From an uncultured Eubacterium sp. (lineage in GTDB: Bacteria > Bacillota > Clostridia > Lachnospirales > Lachnospiraceae): DNA of 64,000 bases. The translations under genes were made by a program, and so were the position numbers. Below the pieces are notes generated by a model. It saw only the letters and a program-made list of their open reading frames with translations, searched no databases and was not told where the DNA came from. The stretch is from the NCBI GenBank assembly GCA_910589665.1, contig CAJUTR010000004.1, positions 1 through 64,000 of the forward strand. The letters are read 5' to 3'. The first letter of the stretch is position 1; each line of letters begins with the position of its first letter. This document shows, piece after piece, positions 53,210-62,122 of the stretch.

Positions 53210-54055
53210 CTACCCTTTCACCCCCGCCGCCACAATCCCCTTCTCCAGATAATCCTGCCCCGCCGCGAACACAAACACCGCCGGGACCAGCGTCACGACC
53301 GACGCCGCCAGCGCCGTCCCCGCCTGCTCGGGCCCGATCTCCGGCAGATACAAGGAAAGCGGCCACAGCGTTTTATCCTTTAAGAAAGCTAATGGCTGTT
53401 CTATCATATTCCAGGCATCCAGAAATCCCAAAATGATAGCGGACAAAATCCCCGGCGACCCGAGCGGGATCCCCACTTTCCAAAAGATCCGGAACTCCCC
53501 GGCGCCGTCCACGCGCGCCGCCTCCAGCATTTCTTTCGGCACCGATGTAAACCCGCGGTAAATAAGAAACACGGGAAATGTCGAAAACACAGCCGGCAGT
53601 ATGACGGACGCCTGTGTATCCATCAGGTGCATATCATTCATCACAAGATACGACGGCAGCATCGTCACCTGGAACGGAAGCAGCATCAGCATTACATAGA
53701 GCGTGAACAATATTCCGCGCCCCTTAAAGCGGTACACGGCGAACGCCCACGCCGCCGGAACGGCTACGATCAGCTGTCCGGCGATGACGAGCGACACGAT
53801 CTTCACCGAATTCCAAAACACCGTGAAAAACTCGGGCATCCGAAACAACAGTTTCGAAAAATGGGAAATCGTGGGGTAGCAGGGCAACAATGAAAAACGG
53901 ATCCCCCCGCTCCCCTCCGCGCCCGACAATACCGGCCGCAGACTGTCCGCTAGTTCATTCCCGCTCTTGAGCGAGCCAAAAAGTACGAGTACGACCGGCG
54001 CGCAGACAAGCGCTGCCAGACAGAACACGACCACTGTCACAAACCATTTCCTCAA
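53210..54055 (-). CDS. Carbohydrate ABC transporter permease, MalG-like
   Basis: Product of 281 residues with six membrane segments and the permease loop EAARVDGAGEFRIFWKVGIPLGSP (residues about 179-202), which docks on the ATPase. Start is a TTG with GAGGTG six bases upstream, 10 bases after the previous permease stop. It is the third gene of a binding protein-permease-permease importer; no ATPase is encoded here, so a shared MsmX-type ATPase is likely. Confidence 0.92.
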   Translation of the reverse strand: MRKWFVTVVVFCLAALVCAPVVLVLFGSLKSGNELADSLRPVLSGAEGSGGIRFSLLPCYPTISHFSKLLFRMPEFFTVFWNSVKIVSLVIAGQLIVAVPAAWAFAVYRFKGRGILFTLYVMLMLLPFQVTMLPSYLVMNDMHLMDTQASVILPAVFSTFPVFLIYRGFTSVPKEMLEAARVDGAGEFRIFWKVGIPLGSPGILSAIILGFLDAWNMIEQPLAFLKDKTLWPLSLYLPEIGPEQAGTALAASVVTLVPAVFVFAAGQDYLEKGIVAAGVKG

Positions 54056-54065
54056 CAGTCACACC

Positions 54066-54938
54066 TCACTTTTCTTCCCACAAATGCTGCAATACCAGAA
54101 CGAACAAAACGAATACGATCGTGATGCAGACGGCAGCAGCAGCCATTTTGTCAATCTCCAGATCAGTAAACCAGTTGTTAAACAGATGCTGGAGCAGATA
54201 CATCTGCTGCTGCGGGTACGCCCCCGCCACCAGATACGCTTCCCGGAACACTTTAAAGGAATTGAGGAAGGATAATATGGTGATCGTATACAGGACCGGC
54301 TTCAGGCCGGGCAGTACCACGTAGAAAAAACATTTCAGTTCGGAGGCCCCGTCGGTCCTCGCCGCCTCTTTTAATTCCTCGGGAACGCCGTGAAGTCCTG
54401 CCAGCCAGAGTACGATCGTATAGCCGAGGTTCTTCCACACATAACTCATGATCAGCACCCAGAACGACGCCCCCGTCCCGAGCCAGTCCACGGGCGGCAG
54501 CCCGAACAAGCTGAACCCTTCATTGATCAGCCCATTTTTGTGGAACAGCATCTTCCATATGAGCACGACCGTCGCCGTCGGCACCGCCATCGGAAATAGG
54601 TATACCGACTTCAGGCCCTGTACCCATTTCAGCCGGTTGATCGCCAGCGAGAGGAGAAGCGACAATACGACTAACAGCGGCAGTCCGATTCCCACAAACC
54701 GCAGCGTATTTTTCACGGCCAGTAAAAACGCCTGGTTTGAAAAGATCGTACGGTAATTGTCGACGCCGCAGAACTGCTGCGTCACGGCCGTTTGGAACGA
54801 GCGCTTTCCCACATCGGCAAACGGGAGGAGCACGAAAATGAACACGCCCGCCAGACTCGGCAGCAGAAACAAAAACCGCACATTACTCCTGCAGATGGAG
54901 CGAAATTTTTTGGACGATCTCTTCCACACTTTCCTCAA
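54066..54938 (-). CDS. Carbohydrate ABC transporter permease, MalF-like
   Basis: Product of up to 290 residues with six membrane segments and the coupling loop EAARTDGASELKCFFYVVLP. The longest sensible start is a TTG at 54938 that overlaps the binding-protein gene by 56 bases and resembles the TTG start of the next permease. A GTG at 54881 with AGGAG four bases upstream is the alternative. Cotranscribed between the binding lipoprotein and MalG-like genes. Confidence 0.9.
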   Translation of the reverse strand: MRKVWKRSSKKFRSICRSNVRFLFLLPSLAGVFIFVLLPFADVGKRSFQTAVTQQFCGVDNYRTIFSNQAFLLAVKNTLRFVGIGLPLLVVLSLLLSLAINRLKWVQGLKSVYLFPMAVPTATVVLIWKMLFHKNGLINEGFSLFGLPPVDWLGTGASFWVLIMSYVWKNLGYTIVLWLAGLHGVPEELKEAARTDGASELKCFFYVVLPGLKPVLYTITILSFLNSFKVFREAYLVAGAYPQQQMYLLQHLFNNWFTDLEIDKMAAAAVCITIVFVLFVLVLQHLWEEK

Positions 54939-57216
54939 CCCCTTTTTCTCCGGTAAGGGCTTTTGCCCCGATGGAAACTACCTCGTTCCTCCATTCGCTT
55001 TGCGCCATGACCGGCGTCTTCCGTGACTCGATGATCTTTTTCAGTTGGTCGATCTCTGTCTGTCCCGGCCACGATATATCCAGCTGCACGGAATTTCCGT
55101 CTTTATCCTCGCCGCTCGTCGTCATCGAAGAACCCGGATAAGGATTTTTCGTAAACTCCTTGAACGCATCCGCGCTCACTGGGAATCCGTCTGACAGATC
55201 CTTTGCCTGTACGTCCTTCCCCAGAAGGACGCGGACAAATTCCTTCGCCAGTTCCGTATTTTTAGACGTTGCCGCGATTCCAACCGTCCCGGTCGGGCAG
55301 AACAGATTCTCGCACTGGCCATTCCACGCCTGGAAGGTCTGGCCACCGATCTTTTGATTCACCGACGCGACTTGCTGAAAATCCATCATCGTCGTGAGAT
55401 AACCGGCGGTGACAACCTGCGTTTTCCTCAGCTGCTCAAACACGCGGGAGGCGCTCTGCATAATCTGCGTTACCTTTTTCTCGTCCTTGTAATACTTTTT
55501 GTACTCCTCGATCCCCTCCTCATGACGCTTTTTTTCTCCCGAGTCCAGATTTTTCTGATCCGCCTCATACAGACGTTTTGCCTGCGTGAGAAATTCCTTT
55601 AGCTTTTCCCGGTCTATCGTTTTTTCTTCGTTTAACCAGGAATCCGCCGACAACAGATACATTTTTTCCAGCAATTCCTCGGCTGTATACGTTCCCATCA
55701 CCGTTTCCGTGACATCGGGCTGTCCCGCCTGTTTCTCTACCATATCAGCCAGCGACGCCAGATCCGTTACGCCCGAAACCGTGGAACTTTTTCCGATCAG
55801 CAATGGTATCTTTATGCGGAACGGGATGGCAAATAGCCCCTGATCGCTCTGAAAACCTTTCACAACACCGCCAAACAAATGTTCTTTTCCCTCCAAATCC
55901 TGCACGACATCGCTGCAGTCCGCAAGCATTCCTTTTTCCTCGTAGGAATCCATCGGCATCCCGTCCAAAAGGATAAGATCCGGCCCGTCTCCCGCCAGCA
56001 GCTTCGTATTCAGGTTTTTGATGGCGTCGCTCTCGGTCACGCCGTTCTCACCGCTCACGCCGACTTCAAACCGGACAAATACTTCTTTCCTTTTTTTGCG
56101 GAACATACTGATCGCCTGCCGCACCGTTTCATTGTCATACAAGCCGTAGATCGTGATCTGCTGTTCCGGCACGACCGACGCCTCCGCATCGTAAACATAG
56201 GAATCGAGTTCCCCGTCCCGGTAAAGAATGAGGAAGGAGCCGTCCTCGTTCTGCAGCATTTCCACCGGCGGCTTTGACGGATCCCCCAGACTGGTGATTG
56301 CGCCGTCCGCCAGTCGTTCCATGACGCTACCGCCGACGGCATGGCCTGCAATTCCCTCGCAGCCGGCGATGTATACGATCTGGTCATCTGTTCCATTTTT
56401 CGCGCCGCAGATCACCGTACCGAACCGTTTCTCACTCTGTTTTGCCACATAATCATTGAGCGTCTCGTCGTCCGCCTTCATCTCACCGCTCGCCAGATCA
56501 TAGAAATAAACCTTTTTGCCATCTGTCACCAGGAGCTTCCCTCCGTTAAAGCCAAACGCAGCTTCTCCCTCTAACTCCAAAGAAAAAATTTCTTTACATG
56601 TTTTTTTCTTGTAATCAATCTCATATACCTTTGAAGAGTTCGTTGCGGCAAACAGTCTTCCGTCTGAGGAAAATATGCTGCTCGTCAGACTGGCGTGGTA
56701 TTTTTCGATCCCGAGTTCAAATTCCGTGGTCGTCCCATCCGGCTTCTGATACACATACTTTTCCGGATACGTTTTTCCGTCTACTTTCTTTTCCCATAAA
56801 ATATAGGAAAAAAAGACGGCGCCGTCCGCGGATACTGCCGCGCTCGTGATCTCGGCCTCCACGCCGTTCAGCAGTTTCTTCATCTCTTTGATCTCGTTTG
56901 TCTTCCATGACTTGCCATTATCTTTGGAAACGCTTTTCGTGCCGTTGTAGGTATCCACGATCACGAGGCTCCCGTCCGACAGGCGCCGCATCGTACCTGA
57001 TCCGGTAAAGTCTTTAGGCGTTTCCAGCTGCGTCTCAATGTATCTTCCCTTCGCCTGCGACGTGTTTTCCACGTTGCCGCCCGCCGCTTTGTCACCATTT
57101 TTCCCCGGCGACCCGGCGTCCGTTCCGTCCGGCGCCGCGCAGCCTGCCGTCAGGACCGTGAGGATCAGGGCCAGGATGCCCGCCATCCAGGATCTTCTTT
57201 TTTTATGTTTTCTCAT
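54883..57216 (-). CDS. Extracellular solute-binding lipoprotein with long N-terminal domain
   Basis: Product of 777 residues. The lipobox LTAGC anchors it to the membrane. Residues about 55-370 have repeated strand-turn units such as GTMRRLSDGSLVIVD, SAAVSADGAVFFSY and SSIFSSDGRLFAAT, which look like a beta-propeller. From about residue 375 an SBP_bac_1 sugar-binding domain follows (DGPDLILLDGM and FAIPFRIKI). Most such binding proteins have about 430 residues, so the propeller is an addition. The start at 57216 follows an AAGGGGGA site. It feeds the two permeases and is divergent from a two-component system that may regulate it. Confidence 0.88.
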   Translation of the reverse strand: MRKHKKRRSWMAGILALILTVLTAGCAAPDGTDAGSPGKNGDKAAGGNVENTSQAKGRYIETQLETPKDFTGSGTMRRLSDGSLVIVDTYNGTKSVSKDNGKSWKTNEIKEMKKLLNGVEAEITSAAVSADGAVFFSYILWEKKVDGKTYPEKYVYQKPDGTTTEFELGIEKYHASLTSSIFSSDGRLFAATNSSKVYEIDYKKKTCKEIFSLELEGEAAFGFNGGKLLVTDGKKVYFYDLASGEMKADDETLNDYVAKQSEKRFGTVICGAKNGTDDQIVYIAGCEGIAGHAVGGSVMERLADGAITSLGDPSKPPVEMLQNEDGSFLILYRDGELDSYVYDAEASVVPEQQITIYGLYDNETVRQAISMFRKKRKEVFVRFEVGVSGENGVTESDAIKNLNTKLLAGDGPDLILLDGMPMDSYEEKGMLADCSDVVQDLEGKEHLFGGVVKGFQSDQGLFAIPFRIKIPLLIGKSSTVSGVTDLASLADMVEKQAGQPDVTETVMGTYTAEELLEKMYLLSADSWLNEEKTIDREKLKEFLTQAKRLYEADQKNLDSGEKKRHEEGIEEYKKYYKDEKKVTQIMQSASRVFEQLRKTQVVTAGYLTTMMDFQQVASVNQKIGGQTFQAWNGQCENLFCPTGTVGIAATSKNTELAKEFVRVLLGKDVQAKDLSDGFPVSADAFKEFTKNPYPGSSMTTSGEDKDGNSVQLDISWPGQTEIDQLKKIIESRKTPVMAQSEWRNEVVSIGAKALTGEKGVEESVEEIVQKISLHLQE

Positions 57217-57395
57217 CTTTTTCTTCCCCCTTCTAATATAAGTGTAGAGTTTTTTCCTGTGCGTTTTGCACTTCATAGGTAACAATATAACACGGGTTCC
57301 TCTAACTATCCTCTAAAAGGGAAAAAAATTTTTAGAGATAATTTAAAGAATTGTATGTTATACTTTTTAATAGGAAACGAATGGAGGATATGATC

Positions 57396-58100
57396 ATGCG
57401 AATCTTACTGATCGAAGACGACCCGGGACTTTGCGATTCCCTCTCCTACCAGCTGCAGGAGGCCGGATATGTGGTCGATATATGCCAGGACGGGGAAGAC
57501 GCGTTTTATTATCTAGAACAAAAGATTTATGATCTGGTCTTACTGGACCGGATGTTGCCGCACACGGACGGGCTGACTATTTTAAAGAAAATGCGCGCCG
57601 GGAAAGATTGCACTCCCGTCATTTTCCTGACAGCGCTCGGGGAATTGGAAGAAAAGGTGACGGGGTTAGAAGCCGGCGCCGATGATTACCTCGTAAAACC
57701 GTTCGCGTTTGCGGAACTGGAGGCGCGGATCCACTGCCTGAGCCGGCGGCCCAGAAACTGGAAACAGGACGACCTGCTCTATCGCTACGGCGACCTGACC
57801 TACTCCGGCGCGGAAAATCTCCTGACCGGCCCGGGCGGCCACTGTACGCTCTCGAAAAAAGAGGGCGCGCTTTTGGAATTTCTTCTGCAAAACCACTCCC
57901 AGACGTTGCCGCGCCTGATGCTTCTCACGAAAGTATGGGGTCCGGACGCGGAAGTGGAGGAAGGAAACTTAGACAATTACATGTATTTTGTAAGACGCCG
58001 GCTGGATGGGGTAAACTCCCGGGTAAAGATTAAAACCGTGCGCGGCGTCGGATACCAGCTGGAGGACCCCCGATGTACAATAAAATCCATAAACACCTGA
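57396..58100 (+). CDS. OmpR-family response regulator
   Basis: Product of 234 residues: receiver with EDDPG near the start, phospho-acceptor in LVLLDRMLPHTDG and lysine in YLVKPF, then a winged-helix domain ending VKIKTVRGVGYQLED. The start at 57396 has GGAGG eight bases upstream and matches the receiver's first strand. The end overlaps the kinase gene by 28 bases. Divergent from the sugar importer across 179 bases. Confidence 0.93.
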   Translation: MRILLIEDDPGLCDSLSYQLQEAGYVVDICQDGEDAFYYLEQKIYDLVLLDRMLPHTDGLTILKKMRAGKDCTPVIFLTALGELEEKVTGLEAGADDYLVKPFAFAELEARIHCLSRRPRNWKQDDLLYRYGDLTYSGAENLLTGPGGHCTLSKKEGALLEFLLQNHSQTLPRLMLLTKVWGPDAEVEEGNLDNYMYFVRRRLDGVNSRVKIKTVRGVGYQLEDPRCTIKSINT

Positions 58101-59536
58101 CCTTTCTCTTTACGGGTATTGCGTCCCTTATTCTGATTGTCATGTCCGTCATCTGCCTGCATATGTCAGAACAGGCGCTGGAAAAGAACAGTTTTTTGTC
58201 CTTTTCCGGGAAAATGAATACGCTCGTGTCTAATTTCGAACAGCAGACTAACATTTCGCAGGAATGGCTGGCGAAAGTGAGTGAAAATGGAACATACCAG
58301 ATCGCCGTTTACGACAACGGCGTGCCTCTTTCGTATACGTCCATCACACTGTCGGGAGACACTCTGGCCCTGATGGCAGAGATTATGGAGCAGCAGGATG
58401 ATATGATCCACGATATCACTTATGAAAATCCGTATTCCTCCCCACACAGGGAATTTTCATACACCTCAAAGGGAGGGGCGGACTATTACGCCTGCCTTGT
58501 CCGCATCCGGCGGAGCGCCGGCGATCTTACCGCGGTCATTTTGTACTCCACGGAAGCCTTATCTAGACAGCTGATGACGACCCGCATCCGTTTTCTCTGT
58601 ATCAATCTTATCGGCATCCTGCTCCTGTCCGTCTTCTCATGGTATTACACGAAACGGCTGCTGCTGCCGATCCAGAAGTCACAGGAACAGCAGGCGGCTT
58701 TTATCTCTGCGGCCTCCCACGAGCTGCAGACGCCGCTCGCCGTTATCATATCGTGCCTCTCCGCTATCCAGTGCAGCCAGAATACGGAGCACTCTTCGAC
58801 GGAGCACTCTTCGACGGAGCACTCTGCAACGGAACACTTTCCAACGGAGCACGCTTCGACGGACATTTCTCCGGCAAAAATTACTCCGTTGAAAAATACG
58901 ACGACAGAGAATTCCCTGTCGGAAAAACAAAACCACTTCCTCCATACGATCGAGACCGAGAGCCGCCGGATGTCACGCCTTGTCACGGATCTTCTGACGC
59001 TGGCGCGCTCCGACCATCACACATGGTCTTTTCATATGAAAGAAGTGGATCTTGATACAATCTTGTTAAATGCGTTTGAGGCGTTCCAACCGATTGCCGC
59101 TGCGCACGAAATAACGCTGCGGATTGATCTGCCGGAAGGACCTCTTCCCGCCTGCACCTGCGATCCTGACCGCATTTCACAGGTACTCGGAATCTTACTT
59201 TCGAATGCAGTCAGCTATGGCTCGGCGGGAGGTTGTGTGAAACTTTCTCTCCGCTTCCAAAACGGTATCTACGACTTTCAAGTTTCCGATAACGGAGCCG
59301 GTATCCCGGACAGCGAGAAAGAGCATATTTTCGACCGCTTTTACCGCATCGATTCCTCCCGCTCGGGAAAAGAACATTTCGGCCTCGGCCTCTGTATCGC
59401 AAAGGAGATCATAGCCGCCCACCGCGGGAGCATTCAAATTAACGACACTCCCGGCGGCGGCGCGACCTTTACGGTCAGGCTGCACGGGTCGGTCAGTCCA
59501 GCTCCACCTTTGTTTTCCCCAAATACACGGCTTTGA
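58073..59536 (+). CDS. Sensor histidine kinase with pentapeptide repeat insertion
   Basis: Product of 487 residues. Membrane segments lie at about 10-32 and 175-195, with a 140-residue outer sensor. HisKA follows with AASHELQTPLAVI (His216), then an ATPase domain with G-boxes DNGAGIPD and GLGLCIAKE. Between the two helices of the dimerisation hairpin lies a 25-residue run of five TEHSS-like units (residues about 238-262), encoded by five tandem 15-base repeats at 58784-58858, plus a further 25-residue linker. Normal HisKA hairpins have a short turn there. It partners the overlapping OmpR-type regulator. Confidence 0.92.
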   Translation: MYNKIHKHLTFLFTGIASLILIVMSVICLHMSEQALEKNSFLSFSGKMNTLVSNFEQQTNISQEWLAKVSENGTYQIAVYDNGVPLSYTSITLSGDTLALMAEIMEQQDDMIHDITYENPYSSPHREFSYTSKGGADYYACLVRIRRSAGDLTAVILYSTEALSRQLMTTRIRFLCINLIGILLLSVFSWYYTKRLLLPIQKSQEQQAAFISAASHELQTPLAVIISCLSAIQCSQNTEHSSTEHSSTEHSATEHFPTEHASTDISPAKITPLKNTTTENSLSEKQNHFLHTIETESRRMSRLVTDLLTLARSDHHTWSFHMKEVDLDTILLNAFEAFQPIAAAHEITLRIDLPEGPLPACTCDPDRISQVLGILLSNAVSYGSAGGCVKLSLRFQNGIYDFQVSDNGAGIPDSEKEHIFDRFYRIDSSRSGKEHFGLGLCIAKEIIAAHRGSIQINDTPGGGATFTVRLHGSVSPAPPLFSPNTRL

Positions 59537-59560
59537 CGTGGTCTACGTCTCAAAGCCTAT
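59524..59560 (+). terminator. Terminator of the two-component operon
   Basis: GGCTTTGA-CGT and ACG-TCTCAAAGCC pair around a short loop, with a small bulge, followed by TATTTTA just after the kinase stop. Confidence 0.55.
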
Positions 59561-59622
59561 TTTACTGCCGTCATCCATCTCTACATAAATCTGTTCTCAT
59601 ACGTTTTTGTCATACACTATAA

Positions 59623-59666
59623 ATGCACACCTTTTTCACCCATTATAAGATGAAAAAGGTGTGCAT
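59623..59666. terminator. Perfect 16-base inverted repeat between convergent genes
   Basis: ATGCACACCTTTTTCA and its exact inverse complement are separated by 12 bases. It sits between the converging kinase and GH39 genes. T-tracts are short on both sides, so it may be a bidirectional terminator or an element end. Confidence 0.5.
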
Positions 59667-59686
59667 GATAAATGGAGTATACAAAA

Positions 59687-59797
59687 TTAGCGCTGCTCTG
59701 ATATTCCCGCCGCTATCTCTTCTGTTTTTTCTACGGATATTTCAAGCAAATCCGCAATGTCTGTGACAGTAAAGTTCATTTCCAGCAGTATTTCAAT
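59687..59797 (-). pseudogene. In-frame tail after the GH39 stop, resembling a transposase C terminus
   Basis: Directly after the GH39 TGA the same frame stays open for 36 codons and reads IEILLEMNFTVTDIADLL then EISVEKTEEI. This resembles the C-terminal helix-turn-helix-like tail of PD-(D/E)XK (Rpn-type) transposase proteins. There is no start codon. It is most likely a fragment brought in by a past insertion; recognition is tentative. Confidence 0.4.
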
Positions 59798-61291
59798 TCA
59801 TTCCGTACGCCCGTACACAAATCCACGGTCGCTCTTGATCACAGCCTCCGAAATCTCAAAATACACGACCCCGTTTTTCCCTGCCGAAAGCGTGATACCC
59901 AACTTACCATCCGCTGGGACAAGATGCTCCGTCGTTACGAGCGGTTTCGCCGCCTCGCTGATCAGTTCCACCTGCTCCCTGCCCGGATTCGCCGGCTCGC
60001 CAAGATCATGCCATGCTTTGAGCGGGTTGCACACCGTCTCGTCCACGGTCTTTTTGACACAGCAGTACTCCTCCTGATCCACCGGAAGGCACAGCTTACA
60101 CTCCCATACTTCACATCCGGTCTCACGGCACAGATTCCACGCCACGCCGCAGATCGTGCCATCTTCCTTCTGCACAACGACGACCTGTTCATCGCGGTAC
60201 AGACATCTTCCCTTTAATTTTTTAAAAAACGCGAACGTCCAAAATGTCGGCTTGGTAATACCGCCGTTTGCTACCAGTCCAAACCCTCCGTGAAACGGCG
60301 TAAATGGAACGCCCTGCTCTTCAAACACGTCACCGAATGTCCAGTATGAATAACCCGTGCAGTAGTCGCCGATCTCCGAGAGCATCCGCGCGAGATAGGC
60401 CGCATTCTCGTTGGTATCGTGTATCGGCGCGTTCGGGATGTACGCGCTGTTAAACTCTGTAATATAAAAAGGAAGATTCTTAAATTCCTCATATGACTCT
60501 ATGATCTTCCGGCAGTCCCGCAGCGTGCTGAACGCGTACTCAGACTTATACAGTTCGGTATACCCGTAATGCCCGTCCGGCTTTGGCAGTTCGATCGTAT
60601 AGTGATGACGCGAGATAAAATCAAGCGGCAGTTTCTTTTCCCGACAATGTGTCAGGAAGCCTTTCATCCACTTTTCGTCGCTGCCGCCGCAGATCGCCGG
60701 CCCGCCCACCTGAAGATCCTCATGTACTTCTTTTACCGCGTACGCCGTCCGCTCATATAATTTAAAATATTCCTCCATATCCGCGTGTTCCCAAAAACCG
60801 GTGAGGTTCGGCTCATTCCAGACCTCGATCGGCCAGGAAAGAACCTCGTCCTCCCCGTATCTCGCCATCAGATGGCGCAGCGTCGCCTGAACGAGATGGC
60901 ACCATCTGTCATATTCGTTCGGCGGCGTGACATTCCCTTTCCAGTAAAACTGGGTCTGTGTGCCGGAAGCCATTTTGTCCGGCATGAAACCGAGTTCCAA
61001 AAAGGGACGGATCCCCAAATCCAGATAGCTGTCGAACACCCGGTCTAAATAGGTAAAATTGTACTCTGCTTTCCTCGCGCCGTCCTCTTCGTACTCATGG
61101 TAGATCGCCATATCATCACAAAACAGGCCGTGCCCGCGTATATAAGAAAAGCCGATCGTCTTCTGCACGAGAGCCAGCTGCTCTAAATACTCCTTATGAA
61201 GCGCCAGTCCCATGCGCCCCGTCCCCACACAGTAATCCACATTATTGTGAAATGGTACATCTGCGCCCATTTCTACTCTGATCTCTTTCAT
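59798..61291 (-). CDS. Glycoside hydrolase family 39 beta-xylosidase
   Basis: Product of 497 residues without signal peptide, so it works in the cytoplasm on imported xylo-oligosaccharides. The TIM barrel carries acid/base Glu160 in IEVWNEPNL and nucleophile Glu279 in YITEFNSAY, as in GH39 beta-xylosidases; a C-terminal beta-sandwich follows. Other GH39 activities are possible. It is encoded just upstream of a nucleosidase-like gene on the minus strand but is not clearly in an operon with it. Confidence 0.93.
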   Translation of the reverse strand: MKEIRVEMGADVPFHNNVDYCVGTGRMGLALHKEYLEQLALVQKTIGFSYIRGHGLFCDDMAIYHEYEEDGARKAEYNFTYLDRVFDSYLDLGIRPFLELGFMPDKMASGTQTQFYWKGNVTPPNEYDRWCHLVQATLRHLMARYGEDEVLSWPIEVWNEPNLTGFWEHADMEEYFKLYERTAYAVKEVHEDLQVGGPAICGGSDEKWMKGFLTHCREKKLPLDFISRHHYTIELPKPDGHYGYTELYKSEYAFSTLRDCRKIIESYEEFKNLPFYITEFNSAYIPNAPIHDTNENAAYLARMLSEIGDYCTGYSYWTFGDVFEEQGVPFTPFHGGFGLVANGGITKPTFWTFAFFKKLKGRCLYRDEQVVVVQKEDGTICGVAWNLCRETGCEVWECKLCLPVDQEEYCCVKKTVDETVCNPLKAWHDLGEPANPGREQVELISEAAKPLVTTEHLVPADGKLGITLSAGKNGVVYFEISEAVIKSDRGFVYGRTE

Positions 61292-61318
61292 CCCGTACCT
61301 CCTCTAATCAAGATTTCA

Positions 61319-62038
61319 TTACCATTCCGATCCGGCTGCCGACATCAGCGTTTCCCAGATCACCCGCTGTAACTCGATCGCCGTATCCTTATCATAATCC
61401 TCATCCAACAGTTCATTATTTGAAATGACGCGGATCGACACACACGGGATCTGGCATTCCCGGCACGCCGCGTAGACCGCGAACGACTCCATGTCCTCGC
61501 TCACATTTCCAAACGTTTCGTGCAGCCACATGATTCGGTCTTTTTCCTTGCTGAACAGATCGCCGCTACCTAGTGTACCAGCTATAACGGTTCCTGTCCG
61601 TGTGTGTTCTCCGATGCCTTCCGCAAACAGGTGCACCAGTCCTTTGTCCGCCTCTAAGTACTCGGTCGCCATCCCTCTCCAGTCCACTGGCGCTATGCCC
61701 TCGCCGTACCCGCGCTTCGGCATCTCGATCGAGTGCACATTGACCACCCGCTGCCCAATCACCAGGTCGCCGCTCGTTAAGGCTTCGACCTGGGCCCCCG
61801 CCGTTCCCTGGTTCACGATGATATCCGGCCGGAACTCATAGATTGCCGTCATCGTCGCCATCGCCGCATGGACCATGCCCATCTTCGTCAACTGTACGAT
61901 CACTTCCAAACCATCTGTCTGCGCCTCATAAAATAGAAATCCGTTTCTTTCTACCGCAACAACGTCCCGGAAACACGACTGCTCCAGATAATAACTCACT
62001 TCACTCTCTATCGCACCCTGAATCAAAACCCGTTTCAT
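61319..62038 (-). CDS. MTA/SAH nucleosidase-family phosphorylase
   Basis: Product of 239 residues in the PNP/UDP fold: VNQGTAGA (residues about 96-103), EDMESFAVYAAC (ligand-binding Met-Glu) and ISNNE. These match 5'-methylthioadenosine/S-adenosylhomocysteine nucleosidases, which clear by-products of methylation and polyamine synthesis. The N terminus (GAIESEVSYYLEQ) is close to, but not identical with, the usual GAMxxE form, so activity on another purine nucleoside is possible. Confidence 0.85.
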   Translation of the reverse strand: MKRVLIQGAIESEVSYYLEQSCFRDVVAVERNGFLFYEAQTDGLEVIVQLTKMGMVHAAMATMTAIYEFRPDIIVNQGTAGAQVEALTSGDLVIGQRVVNVHSIEMPKRGYGEGIAPVDWRGMATEYLEADKGLVHLFAEGIGEHTRTGTVIAGTLGSGDLFSKEKDRIMWLHETFGNVSEDMESFAVYAACRECQIPCVSIRVISNNELLDEDYDKDTAIELQRVIWETLMSAAGSEW

Positions 62039-62122
62039 CCGTTACCTCCACTCGACAAATAACGCTCTTCCTAGTACCATTCCAATCTTCAAACTCATCC
62101 TGACCACATGGCGTTTCATCCG

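Noticed and set aside
54121..54599. Short plus-strand frames across the permease genes
   Set aside because: They are antisense shadows of membrane-protein genes with strong coding features on the minus strand.
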